This document shows positions 1 to 9,477 of a stretch of DNA of 64,000 bases, piece by piece (the stretch's first letter is position 1; each line of letters opens with the position of its first letter). The stretch is from Pseudomonas sp. S06B 330. GTDB taxonomy: Bacteria > Pseudomonadota > Gammaproteobacteria > Pseudomonadales > Pseudomonadaceae. The stretch is from contig NZ_CP088149.1 in NCBI RefSeq assembly GCF_002845275.2, positions 5,524,001-5,588,000 on the forward strand, given 5' to 3'. The notes beneath the pieces were generated by a model. It had not been told where the DNA came from and did no database searches. It saw nothing but the letters and a program-made list of their open reading frames with translations. The translations under genes and the position numbers were made by a program.

Positions 1-1152
1 CTACGCGCCGGCCATCTGTGGGTCTACAGCAACGAAATCGACGTCGCCGCGACCCCATTGCATGGCTTCAAGGCCGGTGACCAGGCGATTCTTGAAACCG
101 CCGGCGGCAAGGCTCTGGGCGTCGTTGCCATGAGCCCGAACAACCTGATCTGCGCACGCCTGCTGTCGCGTGACGCTAAGCTTGCGCTGGACAAGTCGCT
201 GCTGGTGCACCGCATCAATGTTGCCCTGTCTTTGCGCGAGCGTCTGTTCGACAAGCCGTTCTACCGCCTGGTGTACGGTGATTCTGACTTGTTGCCAGGC
301 CTGGTGGTTGATCGTTTTGGTGACATCCTGGTGGTTCAGCTGGCTTCGGCGACCATGGAGCAACACAAGGACGACGTCATCGCCGCCCTGGTGCAAGTAC
401 TCAAGCCTAGCGGCATCCTGTTCAAGAACGACTCGGCCGCACGCGACGCCGAAGGCCTGAACCGTTACGTTGAAACCGTATTCGGCATGGTGCCGGAATG
501 GGTTGCCCTGGAAGAGAACGGCGTCAAATTCGAAGCCCCGGTAATGGAAGGCCAGAAAACCGGCTGGTTCTATGACCACCGCATGAACCGCGCCCGTCTG
601 GCACCGTACGTTCAGGGTAAACGCGTTCTCGATCTGTTCAGCTACATCGGTGGCTGGGGTGTGCAGGCTGGCGTGTTCGGCGCCAGTGAAGTGTTCTGCG
701 TCGATGCCTCGAGCTTTGCCCTTGATGGCGTTGAGCGCAACGCCGGGCTCAACGGCATTGCCGAGAAGCTCACCTGCATTGAAGGTGACGTGTTCGAAGC
801 ACTGAAGGAGCTCAAGGCCTCCGAAGAGCGTTTTGACGTGATCGTTGCCGACCCGCCCGCGTTCATCAAGCGCAAGAAAGACCTGAAAAACGGTGAAGGC
901 GCCTACCGGCGCCTGAACGAGCAAGCCATGCGTCTGCTGACCAAAGACGGCATTCTGGTCAGCGCTTCGTGCTCGATGCACCTGCCCGAGGACGATCTGC
1001 AGAACATCCTGCTGACCAGCGCCCGTCACCTGGACCGTAACATCCAGCTGCTCGAACGTGGCGGCCAGGGCCCGGATCATCCGGTGCATCCGGCGATTCC
1101 AGAAACCCGTTACATCAAGAGCATTACCTGCCGCTTGCTGCCTAACAGCTAA
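1..1152 (+). CDS. rlmI: 23S rRNA (cytosine-C5) methyltransferase RlmI, 5' end missing
   Basis: SAM-dependent methyltransferase expected to make m5C1962 in 23S rRNA. The frame is open from base 1 and reads into the window with RAGHLWVYSNE, so the start codon lies upstream; the internal ATG at 58 is not the start. The visible part has the end of an N-terminal PUA-like domain, then a Rossmann methyltransferase domain with the SAM loop VLDLFSYIGGWG, the motif IVADPPAFIKRKKD and a C-terminal SASCSMHL segment carrying the family's catalytic cysteine. These are the family signatures of RlmI/YccW. An intrinsic terminator follows 18 bases after the stop codon, so transcription probably ends here. Only the first residues are missing. 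Confidence 0.93.
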   Translation, partial: LRAGHLWVYSNEIDVAATPLHGFKAGDQAILETAGGKALGVVAMSPNNLICARLLSRDAKLALDKSLLVHRINVALSLRERLFDKPFYRLVYGDSDLLPGLVVDRFGDILVVQLASATMEQHKDDVIAALVQVLKPSGILFKNDSAARDAEGLNRYVETVFGMVPEWVALEENGVKFEAPVMEGQKTGWFYDHRMNRARLAPYVQGKRVLDLFSYIGGWGVQAGVFGASEVFCVDASSFALDGVERNAGLNGIAEKLTCIEGDVFEALKELKASEERFDVIVADPPAFIKRKKDLKNGEGAYRRLNEQAMRLLTKDGILVSASCSMHLPEDDLQNILLTSARHLDRNIQLLERGGQGPDHPVHPAIPETRYIKSITCRLLPNS

Positions 1153-1164
1153 GGCTGTGCAGTT

Positions 1165-1198
1165 ATAAAAATCCCGGCCAAGTGCCGGGATTTTTTTT
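1165..1198 (+). terminator. Rho-independent terminator of rlmI
   Basis: An 8-bp perfect stem ATCCCGGC / GCCGGGAT with a 5-base loop (1171-1191) is followed by eight T residues. It is preceded by a run of A, so it could also act on the opposite strand. Confidence 0.9.
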
Positions 1199-1411
1199 GC
1201 CAGCTGCATTACGAATAATCAACAGTTTATGTTTCGCAACCAAATAATCGAAAGATAAATCATACAAGCGTTCACGAAACCTCCTACACGCCACCCTATT
1301 GCTCATTAAAAATAAACGCATACTCTTTAAAGCGATCCACTCCGCAAGAATCAACACCACCACTCCAACCGCATCATTTCCAACAACTATAAATAATAAA
1401 AAGAGGCTGCC

Positions 1412-1480
1412 ATGCATCACCAACCGGTATTCGTTGTCAATGCGGAACACGTAAACCTCACAACGGAACCACAATATTAA
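1412..1480 (+). CDS. Possible 22-aa leader peptide upstream of the MFS gene
   Basis: A short ORF reads MHHQPVFVVNAEHVNLTTEP and two more residues to TAA. It is preceded by a good Shine-Dalgarno sequence (AAGAGG, 5 bases before the ATG). It ends 15 bases before the MFS start codon, whose own ribosome-binding site (AAGGGG) begins just 2 bases after the leader stop. This geometry suits a translated leader or translational coupling. I recognise no homologue, and the ORF is short enough to arise by chance in AT-rich DNA. The call rests only on the ribosome-binding site and position. Confidence 0.35.
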   Translation: MHHQPVFVVNAEHVNLTTEPQY

Positions 1481-1495
1481 AAAGGGGCTACATAA

Positions 1496-2698
1496 ATGAT
1501 AACAAGCCCATACAAAAACAAAAAAACCAACCCCGAACTGGTCATCGCATTATTACTGATAATGAGCTTGCTTGGGGTATTCCCGCTAGATGTAATACTG
1601 CCGTCGTTTCCAGCACTCGGCATGCACTTAGAAGTCGACACGACTCACATTGCCTATTCCATTAGTTTGTTTGCCTTATCCGTCGCTGCTGCACAACTTG
1701 TTTTAGGGCCGTTGTCCGATAAAATCGGCCGCAAAAGGCTACTCCTGCTTGGTTTATTGACCTCCATTGTTGGCGCAGTGGGCTGTGTAATTAGCACCCA
1801 CTACCTGACATTCATCGGTTTCAGGATACTGCAAGCCGTGGGCTGCGGCTGTTTTGTGCTTACCCAGGCACTCGTTCAGGATCTGTTCGAGGGTAAGCAA
1901 CGTAATGCGATGCGAATCCTGCAGACCAGTGCCAGCGGTCTGTTCATCTCCTTGTCACTCCTGACTGGAAGTTGGCTACAGCAGGCATTCGACTGGCCTG
2001 GCAGTTTCATTACGTTCACTCAGCTCGCCTGTATCGCACTATTGATGTCCTTGTTTTTTCTCAGGGATGACACTCACAAAAACACGTCGAAGGTTGATTA
2101 TTTCGCCATCTACCGCACACTTCTCCACGATCGTGAATTTGTTGCCTATAGCGTGATCGCAGCCATAGCCTTTACCTGCCATTTCTCGTTCATTGTCTTA
2201 AGCCCACTGCTGTTCATAGACCAATTGGGGCTATCCCCTCACAATTTCGCACAGGTGTTCGTTCTGTACGCTATTGCCTTTGTGGTGGGCGGCCTGGTCG
2301 CCGGATGCTTTAACCAGCGTCTGAGCACCTCGGTACAAATTTTGATTGGCCTTGGCTTGATTGTCCTGGCGGGCCTGATGATGGTGATGGGAGCCTGGAC
2401 GCAATCACCGTCACTGATGTCGACACTGATACCCATGATCGTCGCCACCACTGGCACTACCTTAGCCCTCCCGGCAGCCACAAGTTGCGCGTTGGCGTTA
2501 CAGCAAACCCGCGTGGGCGCAGCGGCATCGATGATCAACACCTTGGTACTCGCCGTGGGCGCCGCTGGAAGTGGTGTAATCACGCTGTTCAGTGAGCAAG
2601 TGGCAACGAGCCTAGGTGTCGGCTTCATGCTCCTGGCCACTGGATCAATGCTACTGCTGCCTCGTTATCCACATCGCCCACTAGACCCTGCCTGTTGA
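1496..2698 (+). CDS. MFS exporter of the Bcr/CflA (DHA1) drug-resistance type
   Basis: Inner-membrane proton-coupled exporter of 400 residues with about 12 hydrophobic segments. Motif A of the major facilitator superfamily (GPLSDKIGRKR) lies after the second segment, at about residues 71-81. The early motif PLDVILPSFPALGMHL is typical of the Bcr/CflA family, which exports bicyclomycin, chloramphenicol-like compounds or metabolites; the substrate here is unknown. The start is supported by AAGGGG 8 bases upstream. The gene is clearly richer in A+T (many AAA, TTA and ATT codons) than its neighbours, and it ends exactly where a broken mgtE-like fragment begins, so it looks acquired. No biosynthetic or regulatory partner is adjacent. 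Family assignment is firm; function is inferred. Confidence 0.85.
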   Translation: MITSPYKNKKTNPELVIALLLIMSLLGVFPLDVILPSFPALGMHLEVDTTHIAYSISLFALSVAAAQLVLGPLSDKIGRKRLLLLGLLTSIVGAVGCVISTHYLTFIGFRILQAVGCGCFVLTQALVQDLFEGKQRNAMRILQTSASGLFISLSLLTGSWLQQAFDWPGSFITFTQLACIALLMSLFFLRDDTHKNTSKVDYFAIYRTLLHDREFVAYSVIAAIAFTCHFSFIVLSPLLFIDQLGLSPHNFAQVFVLYAIAFVVGGLVAGCFNQRLSTSVQILIGLGLIVLAGLMMVMGAWTQSPSLMSTLIPMIVATTGTTLALPAATSCALALQQTRVGAAASMINTLVLAVGAAGSGVITLFSEQVATSLGVGFMLLATGSMLLLPRYPHRPLDPAC

Positions 2699-2856
2699 TC
2701 GTACAGCCCGGCGGCATCGGCGATCGACGTCACCAGAGGGCCACTGGCGGTGGCCGGGTCGAGTTTCATCCGGCTGAGCAAGTAACACCAGCCAAAGCAC
2801 GCCTGCTCGCGGGGCAATGTCAGCCCGGCCATCTTTGCTTCGTGGGTAAATGTCAT
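2699..2856 (-). pseudogene. Decayed C-terminal fragment of an MgtE-type magnesium transporter
   Basis: On the minus strand a frame contains LLSRMKLDPATASGPLVTS followed by IADAAGL. This matches the MgtE C-terminal membrane signature LDPAxxSGPxxTTxxDxxGL. In an intact MgtE a last hydrophobic segment (xIYFxIA) would follow, but here homology stops at about base 2704, a few bases from the MFS stop codon, and the frame runs antisense into the MFS gene. The stretch before the signature is out of frame with a membrane-like LVLL sequence in another frame, suggesting a small indel. An ATG at 2856 with GGAG 7 bases upstream could drive a 63-residue peptide through 2665, but I read this as a remnant. 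The assignment is from memory of the family. Confidence 0.5.
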
Positions 2857-3367
2857 ACCGATCTCCAGGCAGCAACGCAGGCGCCTGGAGGCCAACCGAC
2901 AAGGCTGACGGTCAGCTAACGGGCAGCCCTGACGCCACTGCGTTCAGTGCCAGAATGTAGGTTCGCGATGAACTGAAACTGGGAAGGTCCATTAAGGTGT
3001 CGTCTCATGAGCCGCACATGCGGCGCGGTGATAATACTCAGTTCAGCAAGTGGGAACAGCCGCTTTTCCAGGCTTGCAGGGCTTTTCAGAACGGTCTTAC
3101 ACAGAGCGCCGACACCCCTGCCGCAGAGCAGGGCCGCCGCTGATCACCACCAACCATCTACAACGCCATTCCTTCGCAGCGCCAGCGGTGTAGAATCGGG
3201 CTATTCATCGCCAGTCATCCCGGCGGGTTTATGAGCTCTGGCCGAGCGCACGGCGATCCCGCGGCGATCTCGGCTTCATCCGTACCAGCGGCCACATGCC
3301 TTCGGTGCAAAGGACAAGAGAAGCTCACTCCCCTTTTTGTTACCTGATTAGCCGCCAGGAGTGCTTC
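2857..3367. other. Non-coding stretch upstream of ilvD
   Basis: No convincing gene is seen. The minus-strand part near 2860-2990 is probably more of the decayed region. Several short frames lack ribosome-binding sites. A TAGAAT hexamer at 3191-3196 may be the -10 box of the ilvD promoter, but no good -35 box is present at the right distance (ATTCCT region at 3168). From about 3200 the sequence is likely the ilvD 5' leader, ending in the AGGAG ribosome-binding site at about 3357-3362. No branched-chain leader peptide rich in Ile, Val or Leu codons was seen. Confidence 0.4.
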
Positions 3368-5209
3368 ATGCCTGATTACCGCTCGAAAACGTCCACCCAC
3401 GGTCGCAATATGGCCGGCGCACGCGCCCTGTGGCGTGCCACCGGGATGAAAGACGAAGATTTCAAAAAGCCGATCATCGCCATCGCCAACTCGTTCACCC
3501 AGTTCGTCCCAGGTCACGTACACCTGAAGGACCTGGGCCAACTGGTCGCTCGCGAGATCGAACGCGCCGGTGGCGTGGCCAAGGAATTCAACACCATTGC
3601 GGTCGACGATGGCATCGCCATGGGCCACGACGGCATGCTCTATTCGTTGCCTAGCCGCGAGATCATCGCCGACTCGGTCGAGTACATGGTCAACGCCCAC
3701 TGCGCCGACGCCATTGTCTGCATCTCCAACTGCGACAAGATCACCCCTGGCATGCTGATGGCCGCCTTGCGCCTGAACATCCCGGTGATCTTCGTCTCTG
3801 GCGGGCCGATGGAAGCTGGCAAGACCAAACTGGCCAGCCACGGCCTGGACCTGGTCGACGCTATGGTCATCGCTGCAGACTCGACCGCTTCCGATGAAAA
3901 AGTCGCCGAATACGAGCGTAGCGCCTGCCCGACCTGCGGTTCGTGCTCCGGCATGTTCACCGCCAACTCGATGAACTGCCTGACTGAAGCACTGGGCCTG
4001 GCCCTGCCGGGGAACGGTTCGACCCTGGCCACCCATAGCGACCGCGAACAGCTGTTCCTTCAGGCTGGCCGTACCATTGTCGACCTGTGCAAGCGTTTCT
4101 ACGGCGACAATGACCAGAGCGTCTTGCCGCGCAACATCGCCAACTTCAAGGCGTTCGAGAACGCCATGATGCTCGACATCGCCATGGGCGGTTCAACCAA
4201 CACCATCCTCCACCTGCTGGCCGCTGCCCAGGAAGCTGAGATCGATTTCGACTTGCGCGATATCGATCGCCTGTCGCGCAAGGTGCCGCAGTTGTGCAAG
4301 GTTGCGCCGAACATTCAGAAGTACCACATGGAAGACGTTCACCGCGCGGGTGGCATTTTCAGCATCCTCGGCTCGCTGGCCCGTGGCGGCCTGCTGCACA
4401 CTGACCTGCCGACTGTGCACAGCCCGAGCATGGAAGAAGCCATCGCCAAGTGGGACATCACCCAGACCAACGACGAAGCGGTACACCACTTCTTCAAGGC
4501 AGGCCCTGCCGGTATTCCGACCCAGACCGCCTTCAGCCAGTCGACCCGCTGGCCGAGCCTGGATGACGACCGTGAAAACGGCTGCATCCGTAGCGTTGAG
4601 CACGCCTACTCGCAAGAAGGCGGCCTCGCCGTGCTGTACGGCAACATCGCGCTGGACGGTTGTGTGGTGAAGACTGCGGGTGTTGATGAGTCGATCCATG
4701 TCTTCGAGGGCAACGCCAAGATCTTCGAGAGCCAGGACAGCGCCGTGCGCGGCATCCTCGCCGATGAAGTGAAAGAAGGCGACATCGTCATCATTCGCTA
4801 CGAAGGTCCGAAAGGCGGCCCGGGCATGCAGGAAATGCTCTACCCAACTTCCTACCTGAAGTCCAAAGGCCTGGGCAAAGCCTGTGCCCTGCTCACCGAC
4901 GGACGCTTCTCCGGCGGCACCTCGGGCCTGTCCATCGGCCATGCGTCTCCAGAGGCCGCTGCTGGTGGCGCAATCGGTCTGGTACAGGACGGCGACAAGG
5001 TACTGATCGACATCCCTAACCGCTCGATCAACCTGTTGGTCAGCGATGAAGAGTTGGCTGCACGCCGCGTTGAACAGGACAAGAAGGGCTGGAAGCCGGT
5101 GGAAGTGCGTCCACGTAAAGTGACCACTGCACTGAAAGCCTACGCTCTGTTGGCGACCAGCGCCGACAAGGGCGCGGTACGTAACAAGGCGATGCTCGAC
5201 GGGCTGTAA
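3368..5209 (+). CDS. ilvD: Dihydroxy-acid dehydratase
   Basis: Third common enzyme of isoleucine and valine biosynthesis: dehydrates 2,3-dihydroxy-isovalerate and 2,3-dihydroxy-3-methylvalerate to the 2-keto acids, using an iron-sulphur cluster in the cytoplasm. The protein is 613 residues, the usual bacterial length. The Fe-S and metal motifs are present: [12 protein letters not shown] with Cys122 and [17 protein letters not shown] with Cys193. The start [10 protein letters not shown] is chosen because AGGAG lies 6 bases before this ATG and family alignments begin here; an upstream in-frame ATG at 3296 has no support. It is a single-gene unit with a strong terminator after the stop. Confidence 0.98.
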   Translation: MPDYRSKTSTHGRNMAGARALWRATGMKDEDFKKPIIAIANSFTQFVPGHVHLKDLGQLVAREIERAGGVAKEFNTIAVDDGIAMGHDGMLYSLPSREIIADSVEYMVNAHCADAIVCISNCDKITPGMLMAALRLNIPVIFVSGGPMEAGKTKLASHGLDLVDAMVIAADSTASDEKVAEYERSACPTCGSCSGMFTANSMNCLTEALGLALPGNGSTLATHSDREQLFLQAGRTIVDLCKRFYGDNDQSVLPRNIANFKAFENAMMLDIAMGGSTNTILHLLAAAQEAEIDFDLRDIDRLSRKVPQLCKVAPNIQKYHMEDVHRAGGIFSILGSLARGGLLHTDLPTVHSPSMEEAIAKWDITQTNDEAVHHFFKAGPAGIPTQTAFSQSTRWPSLDDDRENGCIRSVEHAYSQEGGLAVLYGNIALDGCVVKTAGVDESIHVFEGNAKIFESQDSAVRGILADEVKEGDIVIIRYEGPKGGPGMQEMLYPTSYLKSKGLGKACALLTDGRFSGGTSGLSIGHASPEAAAGGAIGLVQDGDKVLIDIPNRSINLLVSDEELAARRVEQDKKGWKPVEVRPRKVTTALKAYALLATSADKGAVRNKAMLDGL

Positions 5210-5224
5210 GCCGACGCGGCAAAC

Positions 5225-5255
5225 AAAAAACCGGCGCCTTGAGCGCCGGTTTTTT
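5225..5255 (+). terminator. Rho-independent terminator of ilvD
   Basis: A perfect stem CCGGCGC / GCGCCGG with loop CTTGA is flanked by A6 on the left and T6 on the right, giving a 13-bp paired hairpin usable from both strands. Confidence 0.93.
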
Positions 5256-5279
5256 ATGCCTGTGATTTATCCACTAAAC

Positions 5280-5353
5280 CCATCGCCGGTCAGGCTGCCC
5301 CCACAATGGCACGACAGCCACATGACCTGTGGGAGCCGGCCTTGCCGGCGATG
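5280..5353. repeat. REP pair (REPIN) between ilvD and the RND operon
   Basis: The right arm GTGGGAGCCGGCCTTGCCGG plus CGATG (5329-5353) is a well-formed pseudomonad REP. A degenerate inverted mate CATCGCCGGTCAGGCTGCCC plus CCACA lies at 5281-5305. The whole element is about 74 bp, the same size as other pairs in this window. Confidence 0.75.
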
Positions 5354-5356
5354 AAA

Positions 5357-8300
5357 TCACGCCTCGCTACCCTGCGGCTCCCTGATCTTGTACCAGGCCA
5401 CATACAGCGCCGGCAGGAATAGCAACGTCAGCAAGGTGGCAACGATGATCCCGCCGATCATCGCGTAGGCCATCGGCCCCCAGAACACTTCGCGGGCGAT
5501 CGGAATCATGCCCAGGCTCGCCGCCGCCGCAGTGAGCAGGATCGGTCGCCGACGATGGTTGGTGGCCTCAAGCACCGCCGCCCAAGGTGAAAAGCCCTGG
5601 GCCTCGTACTCGTCGATTTGGGTGACCAGAATCACCGAGTTGCGGATGATGATGCCGATCAGCGCGAGAATCCCCAGGATCGCCACAAAGCCCATTGGCG
5701 TTCCCGTCGGTACCAGCGCCAGCACTACCCCGATAAGCCCCAACGGCGCCACGCTGACCACCAGGAACAGCTTCTGCACGCTTTGCAGCTGAATCATCAG
5801 GAAGGTGCCCATCAAGAACAGCATCAGCGGGATAACCTTAGCGATCGGCCCCTGCGCCTTGCCACTCTCTTCCACGGTACCGCCAGTTTCCACGTAATAG
5901 CCCACTGGCAGCTTGCTGGCGAAATCGTCGATTTCAGGCTTGAGCTGATCGACCAGATCGGTCGGCTGGATCTCGCCACGCACCGAGGCCTTGATGGTGA
6001 TGGTTGGTTTGCGGTCGCGACGCCACACCAAAGGCTGCTCCAGCTCGTAACGCACAGTGGCGAAGGCCAGCAGTGGGATCGACGTGCCGTTAGGCGTGAC
6101 GATCTGCAGGTTCTGCAAGGTCTGCGGCGAACCACGTTCGGCATCTTCGGCGCGCGCCACGACATCGATCAGGTAGATGTTGTCATTCACCTCGGTAATC
6201 GGCGCGCCGGTGACGATGCTGTTCATCACCTGAGCCACGTCCTCGGACGACAGGCCGAGCTGACGCGCCTTGTCCTGGGCGATCTCAACCCTCAGTACCT
6301 TGCCCGGCTCGTTCCAGTCGTAAATCATCTCGCCGATATGCTCGTTGCGATCAAGCAGGGACGCCAGGGCAATGGCGTGCTTGCGCACTTCGTCGATGTC
6401 CTTGCCACTGACCCGGTACTGGATCGGCCGCCCTACCGGCGGGCCCATTTCCAGCGACTGGACGTTGGTGCCGATGCCGACGAAGTCCTCACGCAGGCGC
6501 TTGGTCAAACGCTTCATCAGCGTCTCACGGGATTCGAAGCCCTTACTGACGATGACCAACTGAGCGTAGTACGGGTTCTGCAGTTGCTGATCCAGTGGCA
6601 GGTAGAAACGAATCGCCCCCTGACCGATATAGGTACTCCAGCGCACGATATCCGGGTCGCCCTTGAGCGTCGCTTCAAGCTTGTCCACCGCCTTGCGGGT
6701 TTCCTCGATCGAGGCGTTTTGCGGCAAGTTGAGGTCGACGAGGATTTCCGGACGGTCCGAAGACGGGAAAAACTGGTTTTGCACAAAGCGCATGCAGAAC
6801 ACTGCCAGCACAAACAGCAGCACCGTGCCAATGATGGTCAGCCAGCGATTGCGCATGCACCACAGCAGACTGTGCTCGAACGCCTTGCCAACCCGTCCGG
6901 GTTCTTCGTTGTGCGGTTTGACCTTGGTACTGAGGATATGTACGCCCAGTACCGGGGCAAACAGAACCGCCACCACCCAGGACACCAACAAGGCCGCGGC
7001 AATCACCGCAAACAAGGTGTAGGTGTATTCGCCCGCCGAGCTGGCGTTAAGGCCGATCGGCACGAAGCCGGCCACTGTCACCAAGGTACCGGTGAGCATC
7101 GGGAAGGCGGTCGAGGTGTAGGCAAAGGTTGCCGCCTGCTCCTTGCTTTCCCCCATTTCCAGGCGTGTGACCATCACCTCCACGGTGATCATCGCATCGT
7201 CCACCAGCAAGCCCAGGGCGATGATCAACGCACCGAGGGAAATCCGCTGCATGGTGATGCCGCTGTACTCCATGAAGATGAAGACCATGGCCAGCACCAG
7301 CGGAATCGAGCAGGCAACCACCAAGCCGGCGCGCACACCCAGGCTGATGAAGCTCACGACCAAGACGATGATCACCGCCTCGAACAACGCACTGGTAAAG
7401 CCACCCACCGCTTCTTCGACTACCACAGCCTGGTCAGACACCGTGTGCACACCAACGCCGACGGGCAATTCAGCGACCACACTGTCCATCTTTTTATGCA
7501 GGTTGGCACCAAAGGCCTGAATATTGCCGCCGGCCTTCATGCCGATGGCCAGGCCAATGGCAGGCTCGCCGTTAAAGCGGAACATCGGCGCGGGTGGATC
7601 GACATAACCACGCTGGATTTCGGCAATGTCCGCCAGGCGGAAGAAGCGATCATTGATACGCAAGTTGACCGCTTCCAGGTCCTTCTCGGAGGCGAACTGG
7701 CCCGTGGTACGCACAGAAATGCGCTCAGGCCCTGCCTCGATCACCCCGGCCGGGGTCACCGCGTTCTGCGCCTGCAACGCTTGCAGCACCTGGCGCTGAT
7801 CAATACCGAAGGAGGCCATTTTGCGCGTAGAGAAGTTCAAGTACAGCACTTCATCCTGGGTGCCAATCATCTCGACTTTACCCAAGTTAGGCACTTCGCG
7901 GATCTCGGCACGTACCTGTTCGACGTAATCACGCAACTGGCGCATGGTCAGGCCGTCGGCGGTAAAGGCGTAGATCGAACCGAAGACGTCGCCGAACTCA
8001 TCGTTGAACGCCGGGCCCTGAATCCCCTGAGGGAATTGGCCGCGAATGTCCTGAATCTTCTTGCGCACCTGGTACCAAATCTGCGGAATGTCCTCAGCCT
8101 TGGTGGTATCGAGCAAGTTGACGTAGACCGTCGATTCACCCGGTCGGGTATAACTTTTCACATAGTCGAGCGAGTCCAGCTCTTCGAGCTTCTTCTCGAT
8201 ACGATCGGTGACCTGATAGAGGGTTTCATCCTGGGTCGCCCCAGGCCACCGGGTCTGGATCACCATGGTTTTGATGGTGAACGAGGGGTCTTCTTCACGC

Positions 8301-8410
8301 CCCAGGTTCATGTAGGAAAACACGCCCATCAGCAAGCCGACGAACATCAGGTACCAGACAAAGGATTGGTGCTTCAGCGCCCATTCCGACAGGTTGAAGC
8401 TTCCTTTCAT
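5357..8410 (-). CDS. triC: RND efflux pump inner-membrane transporter, TriC type
   Basis: Proton-driven resistance-nodulation-division transporter of the hydrophobe/amphiphile type, 1017 residues, acting in the inner membrane as a trimer. The N-terminus FNLSEWALKHQSFVWYLMFVG gives the first membrane helix, a large periplasmic loop follows, and the TM4 proton-relay pair is present in LGLLVDDAMITVEVM (Asp404-Asp405). It overlaps the upstream adaptor gene by 4 bases (ATGA), so the three genes are translationally coupled. The order adaptor-adaptor-transporter is that of P. aeruginosa triABC, which exports triclosan with OpmH as outer-membrane channel. No outer-membrane factor gene and no local regulator are next to it here. 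Substrate is inferred from the family only. Confidence 0.9.
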   Translation of the reverse strand: MKGSFNLSEWALKHQSFVWYLMFVGLLMGVFSYMNLGREEDPSFTIKTMVIQTRWPGATQDETLYQVTDRIEKKLEELDSLDYVKSYTRPGESTVYVNLLDTTKAEDIPQIWYQVRKKIQDIRGQFPQGIQGPAFNDEFGDVFGSIYAFTADGLTMRQLRDYVEQVRAEIREVPNLGKVEMIGTQDEVLYLNFSTRKMASFGIDQRQVLQALQAQNAVTPAGVIEAGPERISVRTTGQFASEKDLEAVNLRINDRFFRLADIAEIQRGYVDPPAPMFRFNGEPAIGLAIGMKAGGNIQAFGANLHKKMDSVVAELPVGVGVHTVSDQAVVVEEAVGGFTSALFEAVIIVLVVSFISLGVRAGLVVACSIPLVLAMVFIFMEYSGITMQRISLGALIIALGLLVDDAMITVEVMVTRLEMGESKEQAATFAYTSTAFPMLTGTLVTVAGFVPIGLNASSAGEYTYTLFAVIAAALLVSWVVAVLFAPVLGVHILSTKVKPHNEEPGRVGKAFEHSLLWCMRNRWLTIIGTVLLFVLAVFCMRFVQNQFFPSSDRPEILVDLNLPQNASIEETRKAVDKLEATLKGDPDIVRWSTYIGQGAIRFYLPLDQQLQNPYYAQLVIVSKGFESRETLMKRLTKRLREDFVGIGTNVQSLEMGPPVGRPIQYRVSGKDIDEVRKHAIALASLLDRNEHIGEMIYDWNEPGKVLRVEIAQDKARQLGLSSEDVAQVMNSIVTGAPITEVNDNIYLIDVVARAEDAERGSPQTLQNLQIVTPNGTSIPLLAFATVRYELEQPLVWRRDRKPTITIKASVRGEIQPTDLVDQLKPEIDDFASKLPVGYYVETGGTVEESGKAQGPIAKVIPLMLFLMGTFLMIQLQSVQKLFLVVSVAPLGLIGVVLALVPTGTPMGFVAILGILALIGIIIRNSVILVTQIDEYEAQGFSPWAAVLEATNHRRRPILLTAAAASLGMIPIAREVFWGPMAYAMIGGIIVATLLTLLFLPALYVAWYKIREPQGSEA

Positions 8411-9477
8411 TGCGGGTCTTCCTCGTCGACGATGACCTTCTGGCCCGATTTGAGACTGTTCACACCCGCTGTCACCACACGCTCACCGGCCTGTACGCCA
8501 GACGCCAGCACCACGGTGCCAGGCGTGCGTTCAAGTAGCTTCACATCTCGGGTAGCTACGGTTTTTTGCTGTGGATCGACGATCCATACACGGGTCTTGC
8601 CTTCACTCTCCAGCAACGCCGACGCGGGCAGCTCGCTGCGCGGTGACACGCTGGAGGTCAAGGTGACACTGATCGCTGTGCCCAGGCGGAAGGCATTGGG
8701 TGTTTGCGCCAGGGTAAGGCGTGCGCGACGGGTACGGGTGGTGGCATCCGCCTGGGGCTCAAGCTCACGCAGCGTCGCTGCGGTGTTGATGCTCGGGTCC
8801 AATTGCGAAGCCACTAGAAACTTCAGGTCTGGGGTCAGTTGCTCGGCCAGGTAGGTAGGTAAGTCGATAACCGCTTCCTTGATCTCCGGCCGCGCCAGGG
8901 TAACCACCGCTTCACCAGCGCTGACGGTCTGCCCCGCTTCGGCCTGCCAGTTGGTGACGACTGCGGCATGATCGCTGCGCAAATCGCTGTAACTGAGTTG
9001 GTCACGTGCCTGATCGACCGCCGCCCGAGCCTGTTCCAGGGAGGCGCCGGTAGTTTTCAGATCGGTCTGCGCGATATCCAGTTGTGCTTGGGCACCAACC
9101 CCACGGTCGAACAGCTGTTGCTGGCGGCGGGCATTGGCCTGGGCGTTGATCCACAGGGCCTGGACCTTGGCCAGGTCGCCCTCGGCGGCGCGTAACTGGT
9201 TGCGCTGGTCAGTAGGGTCGAGGCTCGCCAGCACATCACCCGCTTTCACCTGACTGCCGACATCAACCCAGCGCCGGGCAATCCGACCGGGTACGCGAAA
9301 GCCCAAGGTACTTTCGAAGCGCGCCTGGATGTTCCCGGCGAAGCGCCCAAGGTTGGCCTGCACCTGAGGCTCAACGATCACCGACAATACCGGGCGAACC
9401 GGATCCGGTGCCGCCGTCTCTTTTCCGCAACCAACCAATAGCAGAACACTGCCCAAAACAAGGGGAAGATATTTCAT
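8407..9477 (-). CDS. triB: RND efflux periplasmic adaptor lipoprotein, TriB type
   Basis: Membrane fusion protein of 356 residues bridging the RND pump and an outer-membrane channel. It starts with a lipoprotein signal peptide, MKYLPLVLGSVLLLVGC, with the lipobox cysteine at residue 17, so it is probably anchored in the inner membrane by lipid. The family layout follows: a lipoyl-like half (DVGSQVKAGDVLASLDPTDQ), an alpha-helical hairpin with ANARRQQQLFDRGVGAQAQLD, the second lipoyl half and a beta-barrel. The ATG overlaps the last codons of triA (9474-9477), and its own stop overlaps triC. It is paralogous to the upstream adaptor; pumps of the TriABC class need both. Confidence 0.88.
   Translation of the reverse strand: MKYLPLVLGSVLLLVGCGKETAAPDPVRPVLSVIVEPQVQANLGRFAGNIQARFESTLGFRVPGRIARRWVDVGSQVKAGDVLASLDPTDQRNQLRAAEGDLAKVQALWINAQANARRQQQLFDRGVGAQAQLDIAQTDLKTTGASLEQARAAVDQARDQLSYSDLRSDHAAVVTNWQAEAGQTVSAGEAVVTLARPEIKEAVIDLPTYLAEQLTPDLKFLVASQLDPSINTAATLRELEPQADATTRTRRARLTLAQTPNAFRLGTAISVTLTSSVSPRSELPASALLESEGKTRVWIVDPQQKTVATRDVKLLERTPGTVVLASGVQAGERVVTAGVNSLKSGQKVIVDEEDPQ

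Noticed and set aside
1..1209. 402-codon frame antisense to rlmI, and a 103-codon frame at 1163-1474
   Set aside because: The first is a shadow of rlmI. The second runs through the rlmI terminator and has no ribosome site or recognisable family.
3007..3234. Short frames upstream of ilvD
   Set aside because: No ribosome-binding site, no recognisable sequence, and the region looks decayed or leader-like.
5618..8854. 1078-codon open frame antisense to triC and triB
   Set aside because: It mirrors the high-GC third-position bias of the real RND genes, is rich in His/Gln/Arg, has no recognisable domain, and lies opposite two clear family members.
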